NCBI RefSeq assembly: GCF_002950945.1 | Contig: NZ_CP012673.1 | Span: 12,019,501-12,083,500 of the forward strand | Reading direction: 5' to 3' | From: Sorangium cellulosum | Lineage (GTDB): Bacteria; Myxococcota_A; Polyangia; Polyangiales; Polyangiaceae | DNA: 64,000 nt | In this document: positions 35,165-43,878 of the stretch, in pieces | Position numbering within the stretch: position 1 is the stretch's first letter | Layout of the letters: each line of letters starts with the position of its first letter | Notes under the pieces: model-generated | What the model was told of the DNA's origin: nothing | Database searches by the model: none | Seen by the model: only the letters and a program-made list of their open reading frames with translations | Made by a program: the position numbers and the translations under genes

Positions 35165-36439
35165 TCAGGCCAGCGCCGCCACCCCGTCGGGGAGCCATTC
35201 GCCGTGGAGCCCCAGCGGGACGTGGCACGGGAGGCGGACGCGCGCGACGGGAGGCGACGCGAACCTCCTCGCGTCGAGGAGGACGAGCTCGGCCGCGGAG
35301 CCGTCGCGGCGGTGGACGAACAGGATCACCCACGCGTCGTCCTCGGCGGCGCTCCCCGGCCGCGCGGCGACGACACACTCGCCGGGCATCACCCCGTCAC
35401 CGAAGTCGTGAACGACCGCGGCGCCGGTCTCGAGATCGTGCTGGCGCGCCACCGTGCGCGAGAAGCCGCCGTCGGGGCCGAAGTCGCAGAGCTCGACCGT
35501 GTACACGTGGCGATGGCGCGCGCCGACGACCGCCGGGTGCACACGCGGGAAGTCGAGGAACCGCGGATCCAGCTCCACCTCCGCCGCGCGGCCGGTGCGC
35601 AGGTCGAACGTGAGCCGGTGGAGCGCGTGCGGCATCATGATCCGCGGCGCGCGCACCACGTCGAGCACGACCGTGTCGCCTTCCTCGAAAGCGTTGACCG
35701 TGTGGCTGATCGTGCACGGCGCGACGTCGAACCACCGCATGTCCTCGTTGCCGCCGTCGCGGGGAAACACGCCGATCCGCGCGGGGAAATCGTCGACCCA
35801 CCGGATCGGCACCGGAGATCCCACGTCCCCGAGCAGCACCGGCAGCACGTAGAAGACGACGTACCGCTCCGTGATCGCGAAATCGTGCATGAACGTCACC
35901 GCGGGGACGTCGATCGCCGCGCGATGGACCACGCGGCCGGAGGCGTCTGCGCGGTAGTACGTGAGGTGCGGGCGCGAGGGGCGCTGGGAGAAGAAGAGGA
36001 GCTCGCCGGTGCGCGGACAGATCTTCGGATGAGCCGTCATCGAGCTGCCGAGCGCCCCGCCGAAGGTGTACGGCCCGACGGTCTCGAGCTCGGCGGTCAC
36101 CTCGACCGGCAGCCACGTCTCGACGAGCGCGAGGATCCGCCCGGCGTGCCGGACCACGTGTGTGTTGGGCGCGAAGTCGCCCGCGATCCAGCGGTTCCGG
36201 TACCAGCGCGCCCGGCCGCCCTCCAGCCGCACGCCGTGCAGCATCCCCTCCCCGGCGAACCACGCGGGCGACCGGCCGGTCCGGGGGTTCGGCCCGTTGC
36301 GCACGTAGGTGCCGCAAAGATCCGGCGGGATCTCGCCGATCACGTCGAGATCGAGGTCGGTTCGCTCCTCGCGCACGGGAGCGAACGCGCCGGCCAGGTG
36401 GAACGGTAACGTGCCCCTGACTGAGTCCGCGTTCGACAT
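35165..36439 (-). CDS. Carotenoid cleavage oxygenase, paralogue 2
   Basis: This 424-residue protein is paralogous to the convergent gene over its full length: PFHLAGAFAPV, TYVRNGPNPRTG and GMLHGVRLEGGRARWYRNRW are shared. The iron ligands lie in AHPKICPRTGELL, FMHDFAITERY, ISHTVNAFEEGD and GLHGEWLP. Divergence in substrate-pocket regions suggests the two cleave different polyenes or different bonds. The start MSNADSV lies only 27 bases from a divergent TetR-family regulator, with a palindromic element between them. It is therefore the likely target of that regulator, and polyene levels or derived aldehydes may be the inducer. Confidence 0.93.
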   Translation of the reverse strand: MSNADSVRGTLPFHLAGAFAPVREERTDLDLDVIGEIPPDLCGTYVRNGPNPRTGRSPAWFAGEGMLHGVRLEGGRARWYRNRWIAGDFAPNTHVVRHAGRILALVETWLPVEVTAELETVGPYTFGGALGSSMTAHPKICPRTGELLFFSQRPSRPHLTYYRADASGRVVHRAAIDVPAVTFMHDFAITERYVVFYVLPVLLGDVGSPVPIRWVDDFPARIGVFPRDGGNEDMRWFDVAPCTISHTVNAFEEGDTVVLDVVRAPRIMMPHALHRLTFDLRTGRAAEVELDPRFLDFPRVHPAVVGARHRHVYTVELCDFGPDGGFSRTVARQHDLETGAAVVHDFGDGVMPGECVVAARPGSAAEDDAWVILFVHRRDGSAAELVLLDARRFASPPVARVRLPCHVPLGLHGEWLPDGVAALA

Positions 36440-36454
36440 GTATGCACTGTATAC
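36440..36454. promoter_or_regulatory. Candidate TetR operator overlapping a -10 element
   Basis: GTATGCACTGTATAC is a near-palindrome (GTAT-x-CA-x-TG-x-ATAC) in the 27-base gap between the divergent oxygenase and TetR genes. TATACT (36450-36455) overlaps it and could be the -10 element of the TetR gene. A repressor bound here would shut both promoters. There is room for only very short leaders. Confidence 0.55.
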
Positions 36455-36466
36455 TCGAGGAATGAA

Positions 36467-37108
36467 ATGTCCAGCCCGAAGAAGAAAGGCCGCGGCACCT
36501 ACCATCATGGCGACCTCCGGCAGGCGCTCGTCGACGCAGCGCTGCGCGCGCTCGAGGGCGAGCGGGCGGAGGACCTGTCCCTGCGCGCGCTGGGCCGCGA
36601 GCTCGGCGTCAGCCCCCGCGCGCCGTACCGCCACTTCGAGACGAAGGAGGAGCTCCTCGCGGCCGTCGCGGTCGAGGGCTTCCGCGCGTTCGGGGCGCTC
36701 ATGACGCAGCGGGTGGCCGCCGCCGGCGCGGACCCGATCGCGCGGCTCCGCGCGGTCGCGGAGGCGTACGTCCTCTTCGCGATCGAGCGCCCGGCCGCGT
36801 TCCGCGTGATGTACGCGCCCTACGCCACGGTGAACGAGAGCGCGCCGGACCTCCTGCGGGCGCGCGCCGAGGGCCATCAGGTGACGATGGACGCCCTGGC
36901 CGAGGGGCAAGCCGCGGGGCTGCTCCGCGAGGGCGATCCGATGCAGCTCGCCCTCGTGCTCTGGTCGAGCATGCACGGCCTCGCCGTGCTCCTGACGCAG
37001 GGGCAGCTCGGGCGGTTCGACCGGCCCGTCGAGGCGGCGAAGCTCGCGGGGCTCGTCAGCGGGCTGGTCATGGAGGGGCTGCTGCCGCGTCCGGACCGCC
37101 GACCGTGA
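36467..37108 (+). CDS. TetR/AcrR-family transcriptional regulator
   Basis: This 213-residue regulator has a basic start (MSSPKKKGRGTYHHGDLRQAL), as in the TetR_C_33/WHG-containing group. The helix-turn-helix is LSLRALGRELGVSPRAPYRHF, followed by the helical ligand-binding domain (FGALMTQRVAAAGADPIARL, FRVMYAPYA, LWSSMHGLAVLL). It normally represses until a small molecule binds. It is divergent from carotenoid oxygenase paralogue 2, with a palindromic candidate operator between. CGAGGAAT precedes the second of two close ATGs, which I take as the start. It is followed by a racemase-like gene after 52 bases, possibly a separate unit. Confidence 0.92.
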   Translation: MSSPKKKGRGTYHHGDLRQALVDAALRALEGERAEDLSLRALGRELGVSPRAPYRHFETKEELLAAVAVEGFRAFGALMTQRVAAAGADPIARLRAVAEAYVLFAIERPAAFRVMYAPYATVNESAPDLLRARAEGHQVTMDALAEGQAAGLLREGDPMQLALVLWSSMHGLAVLLTQGQLGRFDRPVEAAKLAGLVSGLVMEGLLPRPDRRP

Positions 37109-37160
37109 CCTGCTAATCACTGGACCTCACGGACACCAAGGACCATGCTCGCCGAGGACC

Positions 37161-37877
37161 ATGCTCGCCTTTCTTCACACGGCCCCCGTCCACGTCGAGA
37201 CCTTCCGCCGTCTCGCTCGGGCGCTGGACGACGCGATCCCGGTCCGGCATGAGGTTCACGAGGGCCTGCTCGCGGCCGCGCTGGCGGCCGGGACGATCAC
37301 GGACGATGTCCGGTCGGCCACGGCTTCGACCGTTCAGGCTCTCGCGGACGACGGCGCGCGGGTGATCGTGTGCACCTGCTCGACCCTCGGCGGCGTCGCG
37401 GAGGCAGTCCCCGTCTCGGGCTGTGTCGTCCTGCGGATCGATCGCCCCATGGCAGAGCAGGCCGTCGCGAGCGGCCGCCGGATCGTCGTGCTGGCCGCGC
37501 TGGAGAGCACGTTCCGACCGACGGTGGCGTTGCTGCGCCAGGTGGCCTCCGACGCCGAGCGCTCCATCGACGTCGTCGAGGTCCTGTGCGAGCGAGCGTG
37601 GCGGCGCTTCGAGATCGGGGACCACCGTGGTTATGCCGGCGAGATCGCCAGGACGATCGAGGCGACGGCGCGCCCGGGTGATCTCGTGCTCCTGGCCCAG
37701 GCGTCCATGGCTCCCGCGATCGAGCTTGTCCGGCACCTCGGAATTCCTGTGCTCAGCAGCCCGGAGTCCGGCGTGGCGGCTGCCCTATCGAGGTATCGGA
37801 TGGAAACGCAGCATGACGCCGCCCAGGTCGGTGCCGCACCTGGCGCGACGATGGGTCCGCTCCCTTCACGCAGGTGA
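37161..37877 (+). CDS. Asp/Glu racemase-superfamily protein
   Basis: This 238-residue protein has an aspartate/glutamate/hydantoin racemase-like fold. The first catalytic-cysteine strand is VIVCTCSTLGGVAE. At the place of the second cysteine the sequence reads LLAQASMAPA, so the usual two-base mechanism cannot operate with cysteine pairs. The protein may be a one-base decarboxylase or isomerase relative, or have another role. The start at 37161 avoids a second ATG in another frame just upstream. The stop overlaps the GTG start of a methyltransferase gene by four bases, so the two are co-translated. No substrate can be named. Confidence 0.78.
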   Translation: MLAFLHTAPVHVETFRRLARALDDAIPVRHEVHEGLLAAALAAGTITDDVRSATASTVQALADDGARVIVCTCSTLGGVAEAVPVSGCVVLRIDRPMAEQAVASGRRIVVLAALESTFRPTVALLRQVASDAERSIDVVEVLCERAWRRFEIGDHRGYAGEIARTIEATARPGDLVLLAQASMAPAIELVRHLGIPVLSSPESGVAAALSRYRMETQHDAAQVGAAPGATMGPLPSRR

Positions 37878-38641
37878 ACCCGGAAACGAAAGCGGCACGC
37901 CCCCTCCCCCTCGGATGCCCCATGTACTCTTCTGCAGCCGATCTCTACGACCTCCTGCACACCGGCAACAGGGACTATAAGGACTACACGGCCGAGGCCG
38001 CGGAGCTGGCCGCCGTGATCCGGCGTGTCCACCCGGAGGCGCAGACGCTGCTCGACGTCGCCTGCGGTACGGCCGAACATGCACGGCTGCTCACGCAGGA
38101 GCACGGCTTCCGGGTGGACGGCGTGGACATCAACCCCACCTTCGTGAACATCGCCCGCGCCAAGCTGCCTCACGGCTCCGTCGTCGAGGCGGACATGACC
38201 ACCTTCGAGCTGCCGGGGCGTTATGACGTGATCCTCTGCCTCTTCAGCTCCATCGGCTACGCGCGCACGCTGGAGAACGTCCAGCGCACGCTGGCGCGCT
38301 TCCGCGCCCACCTCGGCGAGGGTGGGCTCGTGCTCGTCGAGCCGTGGTTCGCCCCCGGCGCCCTCGAGCCCGGACGTGTCTTCGTGAAGACCGTCGAGGC
38401 TCCGGGGGTGACCGTCTGCCGGATGAGCTGCTCCGAGATCGAGGGGCGCCTCTCGCGCCTGCATTTCGAGTACCTGATCGGCCGCGCGGGGCGCATCGAG
38501 CGCGCGAGCGAGATCCACGAGCTCGGCCTGTTCACCACCGAGGAGATGCTCGACTGCTTCCGTCAGGCGCGGCTCGAGGCCACGTACGATCCCAAGGGGC
38601 CTTACGGCCGCGGGCTCTTCCTCGCGCGCGCCGCGGCCTGA
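37874..38641 (+). CDS. Class I SAM-dependent methyltransferase
   Basis: This 255-residue enzyme has SAM-binding motif I LLDVACGTAEHARLL, motif II acid in VDGVDINPTFVNIA, EADMTTFELPGRYDVI and the substrate-side LVLVEPWFAPGALEPG. It is closest in character to the DesVI/sugar N-methyltransferase type (YDLLHTGNRDYKDYTAEAAE near the start, TVCRMSCSEIEG later). The GTG overlaps the racemase-like gene stop. An internal ATG (MYSSAADLYD, 37922) would also give a complete fold and is an alternative start. Acceptor unknown; the family methylates amino sugars and other small molecules. Confidence 0.9.
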   Translation: MNPETKAARPLPLGCPMYSSAADLYDLLHTGNRDYKDYTAEAAELAAVIRRVHPEAQTLLDVACGTAEHARLLTQEHGFRVDGVDINPTFVNIARAKLPHGSVVEADMTTFELPGRYDVILCLFSSIGYARTLENVQRTLARFRAHLGEGGLVLVEPWFAPGALEPGRVFVKTVEAPGVTVCRMSCSEIEGRLSRLHFEYLIGRAGRIERASEIHELGLFTTEEMLDCFRQARLEATYDPKGPYGRGLFLARAAA

Positions 38642-38691
38642 CGAACGGCTGCTGGCTTTACCGCGCGCAGGCGTTGTGGTGCAGTGCCGCC

Positions 38692-39531
38692 GTGACCGCA
38701 CCGAGCAACCCCAAGGCGCCCGAGGGCGATCTCGCCACCTTCGAGCACGAGCACTTCACGCACGACGGGGCCACGCACGACGTGTACCGCAAGGGAAAGG
38801 GCCCTGCGGTCCTCGTGTTGACCGAGCTGCCGGGCATCTCTCCCCAGGTGCTCGGGTTCGCCGACCGGGTCGTGGCGCTCGGCTGCACGGCCGTGTTGCC
38901 GAACCTCTTCGGGACCGCCGGCCGCGACCCCTTTGAATCGAAGGTCTCGGGCGTGCTTTACGGCCTCTCGTCGATGGTGGGGGCCTGCATCAGCAAGGAG
39001 TTCACCGTGTTCGCGACGGGGCGCTCCTCGCCGGCCGTCGACTGGCTCCGGGCCCTCGCCGCGTCGGAGCACCAGCGCTGCGGCGGGCCGGGCGTGGGCG
39101 TCGTGGGGATGTGCTTCACCGGCGGGTTCGCGCTCGCGATGGCGGCGGACGCTCGGGTGCTCGCGCCCGTCATGTCGCAGCCGTCGCTGCCGTTCCCGCT
39201 GACGCAGAGCCGGCGGCGGGCCATCGACTGTGACCCTGCGACCCTCGATGTGGTGGCGCAGCGCTGCGACCGGGAGGGCCTCCGGGTGATGGGGCTTCGC
39301 TTCAAGGGCGATCCCCTCGTGCCGGAGGAGCGGTTCCAGCTCCTTCGCGAGCGCCTCGGAGAGGGGTTCGTCGCCGTGGAGCTGGAGCAGGCCGACGGGC
39401 ATCCGGAGGGGCCGCTCAAGAAGCATCACTCGGTGCTGACCGGCGCGTTGATCGACGCGCCGGGCGAGCCGACACGCGCCGCGCTGGACCGGGTCCTCCA
39501 GCTCTTTCGCGACAAGCTGCTGGCCGCGTAA
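38692..39531 (+). CDS. Dienelactone hydrolase-family protein
   Basis: The protein has 279 residues in an alpha/beta-hydrolase fold with a cysteine nucleophile. VGVVGMCFTGGFAL carries the G-x-C-x-G elbow, with Asp in FKGDPLVPEERF and His in ADGHPEG completing the triad expected for dienelactone hydrolases. GPAVLVLTELPGISPQVLGFADRVVALGCTAVLPNLFG is the typical N-terminal strand-helix block (positions about 30-65). The family opens lactones or cleaves small esters. The GTG start gives VTAPSNPKAPEGD; other non-ATG starts slightly upstream are possible. It follows the methyltransferase by 50 bases and may share its transcript. Confidence 0.88.
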   Translation: MTAPSNPKAPEGDLATFEHEHFTHDGATHDVYRKGKGPAVLVLTELPGISPQVLGFADRVVALGCTAVLPNLFGTAGRDPFESKVSGVLYGLSSMVGACISKEFTVFATGRSSPAVDWLRALAASEHQRCGGPGVGVVGMCFTGGFALAMAADARVLAPVMSQPSLPFPLTQSRRRAIDCDPATLDVVAQRCDREGLRVMGLRFKGDPLVPEERFQLLRERLGEGFVAVELEQADGHPEGPLKKHHSVLTGALIDAPGEPTRAALDRVLQLFRDKLLAA

Positions 39532-39665
39532 CGCCCCGTCCGGCCGCGCGGGCCCGCGCCCTGCCCCGTTCCCGTTGCCGCACCGCCGCGGGCGCGTTCG
39601 GGCGCCGCGATGACCACGAGCGCCCGGACGCTCCGTGCGCGCTGACTCCAGGGGAGAGCGAGGTA

Positions 39666-40457
39666 TCAGCCGGGGCTCGGGATCTCGGGCACCTCGCCGC
39701 CGCCCTCACCCTCGTCGCCGCCGCCCTCACCCTCCTCGCCGCCGCCCTCACCCTCCTCGCCGCCGTCCTCGTCGCCCCCGTCGTCCTCACCCTCGTCGCC
39801 GCCGTCGTGCCCGCCTTCGCACTCATGGCCGTCGCCCTTGTCCGGCCTGCCGCCGTTGTGGCCGCCGCCATGGTCCGACGAGCCATGGTGGTGGTTGTCC
39901 TCGTCGTCGACATCGGCGGTGCCGTCGTCGTCGTCGTCCGCGTCCTCGTAATCGGAGCTTCCATCGCTGTCCCAGTCGACCTGCTCGAGCGGGTTGTGAT
40001 CGCACCGCCCCTCGGACGCGTCGACCTCGCCGAGATCGACGTCGCCCTCCTCCTCCGGCTCGTCGCTCGTGGGGCCGCCGCGCGTGCGCTCCGGGCGACC
40101 GGCGAGCGGGAACAGCGAGGTGACCTCACCGCCGGCGGAGGAGGCGAATTGCAAGGTCGCACGCTCCTGGTCCCCATCCATGAACGCGAGGACGTACCGG
40201 GCCTTCCTGGGAAGCGTGAGCCGGAAATTGCCCTGCGCGTCGACCGGCGCGGAGTAGGTCTTCGCCTCCTCCGTGTCGGCCTGGTCCACCACCGCGACGA
40301 CCGAGGTCGCCGCGCCGGACTTCAGGTGACCACGGACGCCGCGGACCGCCGACTGGCCTTCACCGGTGCTCTCCGTGGAGCCGCTGACGCTGCAGGCGAC
40401 TCCGCTGAGCGCCGTCATGCCGATGAACAGGACTCCGAACAAAGTCGAATGCCTCAT
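39666..40457 (-). CDS. Acidic low-complexity lipoprotein
   Basis: This 263-residue protein has a signal sequence ending MTALSGVACSVSG, consistent with lipidation. The first mature half has strand-like segments (RGHLKSGAATSVVAVVD, VDAQGNFRLTLPRKARYVLAF), recalling carboxypeptidase-regulatory-like beta sandwiches. The second half is almost entirely Asp/Glu/Gly/His: DWDSDGSSDYEDADDDDDG looks like a thrombospondin-3/EF-hand type calcium loop. It ends in GEEGEGGGEEGEGGG-type repeats encoded by tandem 21-24 base units. It may bind calcium or other divalent cations at the cell surface. GAGAGAAGG precedes the ATG. Divergent from the ECF sigma gene. Confidence 0.8.
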   Translation of the reverse strand: MRHSTLFGVLFIGMTALSGVACSVSGSTESTGEGQSAVRGVRGHLKSGAATSVVAVVDQADTEEAKTYSAPVDAQGNFRLTLPRKARYVLAFMDGDQERATLQFASSAGGEVTSLFPLAGRPERTRGGPTSDEPEEEGDVDLGEVDASEGRCDHNPLEQVDWDSDGSSDYEDADDDDDGTADVDDEDNHHHGSSDHGGGHNGGRPDKGDGHECEGGHDGGDEGEDDGGDEDGGEEGEGGGEEGEGGGDEGEGGGEVPEIPSPG

Positions 40458-40713
40458 GATATACCTTCTCTCTTAAGGATGTGTGGTGCTGCGTTTCCGC
40501 TGCTCAAGACAGCTCACGAGTAGAGAGCCGGGAGCGCCCGCGGTCGGCTCAAGAAAATGAACGGCGCCGCAGCGGCCCTGTCCGGTCCGTCCGTCCATCC
40601 GCCCGGCCTGGCACACCGCTGCGCAGGCGCCGCGCCTCGTCGCCGGGCCCTGCAAACGTCGATGCGCTCGGCCCCGAAGAAACCTGAGCCGACGAGCTCG
40701 CTCCGGGGCTCCT

Positions 40714-41397
40714 ATGCCTCAGGTGCCCCCGCTCCCGATCGCCACACCGGTGAAACCTACGTCCCCGCAGCCCGCGCCGGGGCGCAACGTCGTCTCGTTG
40801 CTGCCGCAGTCCGAGCGATCCGATGGCGAGCTCGTCCACGCGATCGCGGCCGGCGAGCCCTGGGCGGCCGCGATGCTCCTCGACCGGTACGGACCGCTCG
40901 TGGAGCGGCTCATCCGCCGCGTCATGGGCCACGACCCCGAGCTCGAGGACCTGGTCCACGACGCGTTCGCGACCATCCTCACGTCCATCCACCAGGTCCG
41001 CGACGGCCAGGCGGTGAAGGGGTGGATCTCGTCCGTGGCCGTCCACACAGCGCACCGCGCCATCCGCCGCCGCCGCCTCTCGCGGTGGCTCTTCTTCTGG
41101 CAACACGACGAGGAGCTGCCGGAGCCCTCGTCCGTGCCGGCGCATGGGCCTCGGGAGGCGCTCCGGCGCGTCTACGCCGCGCTCGACGAGCTCTCGGCGG
41201 AGGACCGGATCGCGTTCACGCTCCGCTTCGTCGAGGAGATGCCGCTCGAGGACGTGGCGAGCGCCTGCGGCGTGTCGCTCGCGACCGTCAAGCGACGCCT
41301 CGCCCGCGCCGAGCAGCGGTTCACCGCCCTGGCGAAGCGCGATCCGGTGTTGCGTGGGTGGATGGAGGAAGGGGACCGATGGACCACAAACCAATGA
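40714..41397 (+). CDS. ECF-type RNA polymerase sigma factor
   Basis: This 227-residue factor has sigma-70 region 2 (LLDRYGPLVERLIRRVMG...DPELEDLVHDAFATILTSI and W-I-S-S-V-A-V-H-T-A) and region 4 (LDELSAEDRIAFTLRFVEEM...DVASACGVSLATVKRRLARAEQRF). A Pro-rich N-terminal extension of about 35 residues precedes region 2. It directs polymerase to a small regulon, probably including its own operon. The next gene, a FecR-like membrane protein, overlaps its 3' end by 19 bases and is the natural anti-sigma candidate. It is divergent from the acidic lipoprotein gene. Confidence 0.93.
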   Translation: MPQVPPLPIATPVKPTSPQPAPGRNVVSLLPQSERSDGELVHAIAAGEPWAAAMLLDRYGPLVERLIRRVMGHDPELEDLVHDAFATILTSIHQVRDGQAVKGWISSVAVHTAHRAIRRRRLSRWLFFWQHDEELPEPSSVPAHGPREALRRVYAALDELSAEDRIAFTLRFVEEMPLEDVASACGVSLATVKRRLARAEQRFTALAKRDPVLRGWMEEGDRWTTNQ

Positions 41398-42659
41398 GAT
41401 CGCGCGCAGATCTCCTCAGCCAGGTCCGCTCCGCCTCCGACGCCGGGGCCCTGCCGGCCGAGCGCCTCCACGCAACCCGCCGGCGCGCGCTCGTCACGTG
41501 GAAGGCCACGCGGGGGCGCCGCCCCGCGCGCCGCCTCGTGGCGGCGTTCGCGACGGCGGCCCTGCTCGCGGCCGGGCTCTTGCTGCTGCCGCGGCGGCCG
41601 GCGCTCACGTACGTCGTCGGACCCGGCGCGGCGGCCGGCCAGCTCGGCACGTGGATCGCCGCGGAGCGCGAGGAGACCCCGCTCAGGTTCTCGGAGGGCA
41701 CCGTCGTGACGCTCGCGTCGGGATCGCGCGCGCGGGTGACGCAGGCCGACGCGGAGGGCGCCTCGCTGCTCCTGGAGCGCGGCGCCGTGCGCGCCCGCGT
41801 CGTCCACGCGAGCCCGTCGACGCGGTGGAGCGTCCACGCCGGTCCGTTCAAGGTCGCCGTGGTCGGCACCGAGTTCGACCTCGCCTGGGACCCGGACCGC
41901 GATCGGCTGGATGTCGCGCTGCATGAGGGCCGGGTCGTGGTGAGCGGCCCCCTGCTCGGCGACGGGCGCACGCTCGTTCCGGGAGAGCGGCTGCACGTGA
42001 GCATCTCCGAGAACCGGAGCGAGCTCTCCAGGGGTGAGCTCGTGGAAACCCCGCCTTCGGCGGCCGCGATCTCGCCTGCCGTGACCTCGCCGGCCATGGC
42101 GGGGCCGCCCCCGGCGGCGAGCGAGGCCGGACCGGCCGCCGCGGCGCCGCAGCCTGCGCCCCCTCCGGCCCCGCCCGCGCACGAGCGCCAGCGCGAGGCC
42201 ATGGCGGCGCCCGGCTGGCGCCCGTTCGTGGCGCAGGGCCGGTACCGCGAGGCGATGGCGGCCGTGGAGCGCGAGGGGTTCGAGCGCGTCCTCGCCGGCG
42301 CGAGCGCGTCCGACCTGCTCGAGCTCGCGGACGCCGCGCGCCACTCGGGCGAGTTCCAGCGCGCCCGAGCGGCGCTGCTGCGGGCGCGGCGCCTCGGGGC
42401 ACGCGGGCGGTCCGCCTTCGTGCTCGGCAAGCTGGCCGCGGATCACCTGGGCGTGCCGGGCGACGCGATCCCATGGTTCCAGACCTACCTCGACGAGGAG
42501 CCCGGCGGCGGCCTCGCGGAGCAGGCGCTCGGCCGGCTCATCGAGCTGCGCCAGCGCCGCGGGGACGCCGCGGGGGCCCGCGCCGCCGCGGCGCTCTACC
42601 TGCAGCGTCATCCGGGCGGCGCCTATACGTCGCTCGCGCAGGCCGTGGCTGCCCCTTGA
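41379..42659 (+). CDS. FecR-domain anti-sigma-like protein with TPR tail
   Basis: The protein has 426 residues: a cytoplasmic N-terminus of about 45 residues, one transmembrane helix (LVAAFATAALLAAGLLLLP), and a FecR beta domain (LRFSEGTVVTLASGSRARV, VHAGPFKVAVVGTEFDLAWD, ALHEGRVVVSGPLL). An Ala/Pro linker and a C-terminal TPR-like helical domain follow (YREAMAAVEREG, ELADAARHSGEFQRARAALL, IPWFQTYLDEEPGG). FecR proteins transmit envelope signals to ECF sigma factors. GGAGGAAGGGG before 41379 supports that start; an ATG at 41394 gives an ATGA overlap instead. The stop overlaps the next gene's TTG. Confidence 0.9.
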   Translation: MDHKPMRSRADLLSQVRSASDAGALPAERLHATRRRALVTWKATRGRRPARRLVAAFATAALLAAGLLLLPRRPALTYVVGPGAAAGQLGTWIAAEREETPLRFSEGTVVTLASGSRARVTQADAEGASLLLERGAVRARVVHASPSTRWSVHAGPFKVAVVGTEFDLAWDPDRDRLDVALHEGRVVVSGPLLGDGRTLVPGERLHVSISENRSELSRGELVETPPSAAAISPAVTSPAMAGPPPAASEAGPAAAAPQPAPPPAPPAHERQREAMAAPGWRPFVAQGRYREAMAAVEREGFERVLAGASASDLLELADAARHSGEFQRARAALLRARRLGARGRSAFVLGKLAADHLGVPGDAIPWFQTYLDEEPGGGLAEQALGRLIELRQRRGDAAGARAAAALYLQRHPGGAYTSLAQAVAAP

Positions 42660-43762
42660 CGGCCCGGGCGCTCGCGGCCGCGGCGGCGCTCGCGCTCACG
42701 CTCGGCGCAGGCCCGGGCCTGGCCGAGCCGGTGCGCGTGCTGCTGATCGTGCCGGGCGCGGCCGATCCGGTCGCCGCGAGCCTGCTCGACGAGCTCGTCG
42801 CGCTCGGGCTCATCGTGGAGGTCGAGGCCAGCACGCAGGGCGATCTTCCTGCGCTCGCGCGCGCGCGCTCGGCCCGCGCTGCGCTCCGCGTGGATGGCGC
42901 GCGGCGCGCGGTCGAGATCTGGGACCCCGGGTCCGCGAGTGTGATCCGGGTGGAGGCGCAGCCGGAGGAGCCGGGCGGAGCGGCGGCGGGGCTCGCGCTC
43001 CGCGCCGTCGAGCTCCTGCGCGGGCGCCTGATCGAGGTGCCTGCGCCTCCCGCAGCTGCGCCCGCGGCGGCCGCGCCTTCCCGGTCAGCGCCCGCGGTGA
43101 CCGCCCCTCCCGTGGGTGCGCCCGCCGTGGACGCGCCGCCGGCGGCGGCACCCGCTCCTGCGCCGACGATCCCGTCGAAAGCGCTCGCGCCCGGCGCGTC
43201 CCGAGCGCCCGGCGCCGACGCCGCGCCCGGGCGGCGCGTGTCGATCGCGCTGCATGCGGGTCCGAGCGTCGTGCTCCAGCCGGGCAGCGCGATCTCTCCT
43301 GAAGGGGCCGCCACGGCCGGGGCCCGCTGGAGGTTCACCGACCGGCTCGACGGCGAGGTCATCGCGGTCATCCCCATCGTGCCTGCCACCATCGACTCCC
43401 GGATCGGGCGCGCGCGGCTCTCGACTGCTGTGGTCGGCGCCGGCGCGTCGATAGGCTTGCTCGATCCGCGGCTGCCGGTCGCCATGCGGGCGGGCGCTGG
43501 CGCCGGCGCCGGATTCCTGCGTTATCACGGACAGTCATGGACCGGCGACGCGCGAGGGCGCGAGGGCACCGCGCCCTACGCGCTGCCGTTCGTCCGCTGG
43601 GACATCGGGTGGCAGGTCCATCCCGCCCTGACCCTGCGCGCCGAAGCACTTTCGGGGATCGCCGCCCCCCGCCCCGTGATCCGGCTGCCGGGGCGCTCCG
43701 ACGTGCCTTTCGGTCGACCGCTGCTCGCCTTCAACCTGGTGCTGGAGGCCGGGATCCGGTGA
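42656..43762 (+). CDS. Exported protein of the ECF/FecR operon, beta-barrel-like C-terminus
   Basis: The frame starts at a TTG overlapping the FecR stop (TTGA), and immediately encodes a signal peptide (ALAAAAALALTLGAGPGLAEP). The product has 368 residues: a mixed alpha/beta N-terminal domain (VRVLLIVPGAADPVAASLL, RVDGARRAVEIWDPGSASVI), a Pro/Ala-rich hinge, and a C-terminal region of alternating strands (VSIALHAGPSVVLQPG, AGARWRFTDRLDGEVIAVIP, LPFVRWDIGWQVHPALTLRAEAL, LLAFNLVLEAGIR). The final strand ends in Arg rather than the usual aromatic residue. It is likely an outer-membrane or periplasmic protein controlled by the sigma factor. The same three-gene arrangement occurs repeatedly in myxobacteria. 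Confidence 0.8.
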   Translation: MTARALAAAAALALTLGAGPGLAEPVRVLLIVPGAADPVAASLLDELVALGLIVEVEASTQGDLPALARARSARAALRVDGARRAVEIWDPGSASVIRVEAQPEEPGGAAAGLALRAVELLRGRLIEVPAPPAAAPAAAAPSRSAPAVTAPPVGAPAVDAPPAAAPAPAPTIPSKALAPGASRAPGADAAPGRRVSIALHAGPSVVLQPGSAISPEGAATAGARWRFTDRLDGEVIAVIPIVPATIDSRIGRARLSTAVVGAGASIGLLDPRLPVAMRAGAGAGAGFLRYHGQSWTGDARGREGTAPYALPFVRWDIGWQVHPALTLRAEALSGIAAPRPVIRLPGRSDVPFGRPLLAFNLVLEAGIR

Positions 43763-43878
43763 CGGGACGTGCGGGCGGCGCCCTTACCGGGCCGACGGCA
43801 GCGCGCGCCCGCGAGGCGTCCTGTCGCAAGAACCTGAGCTTTTTTCCCGCGCTCCGGTCTCTTCTGGGATCAGCCGTC

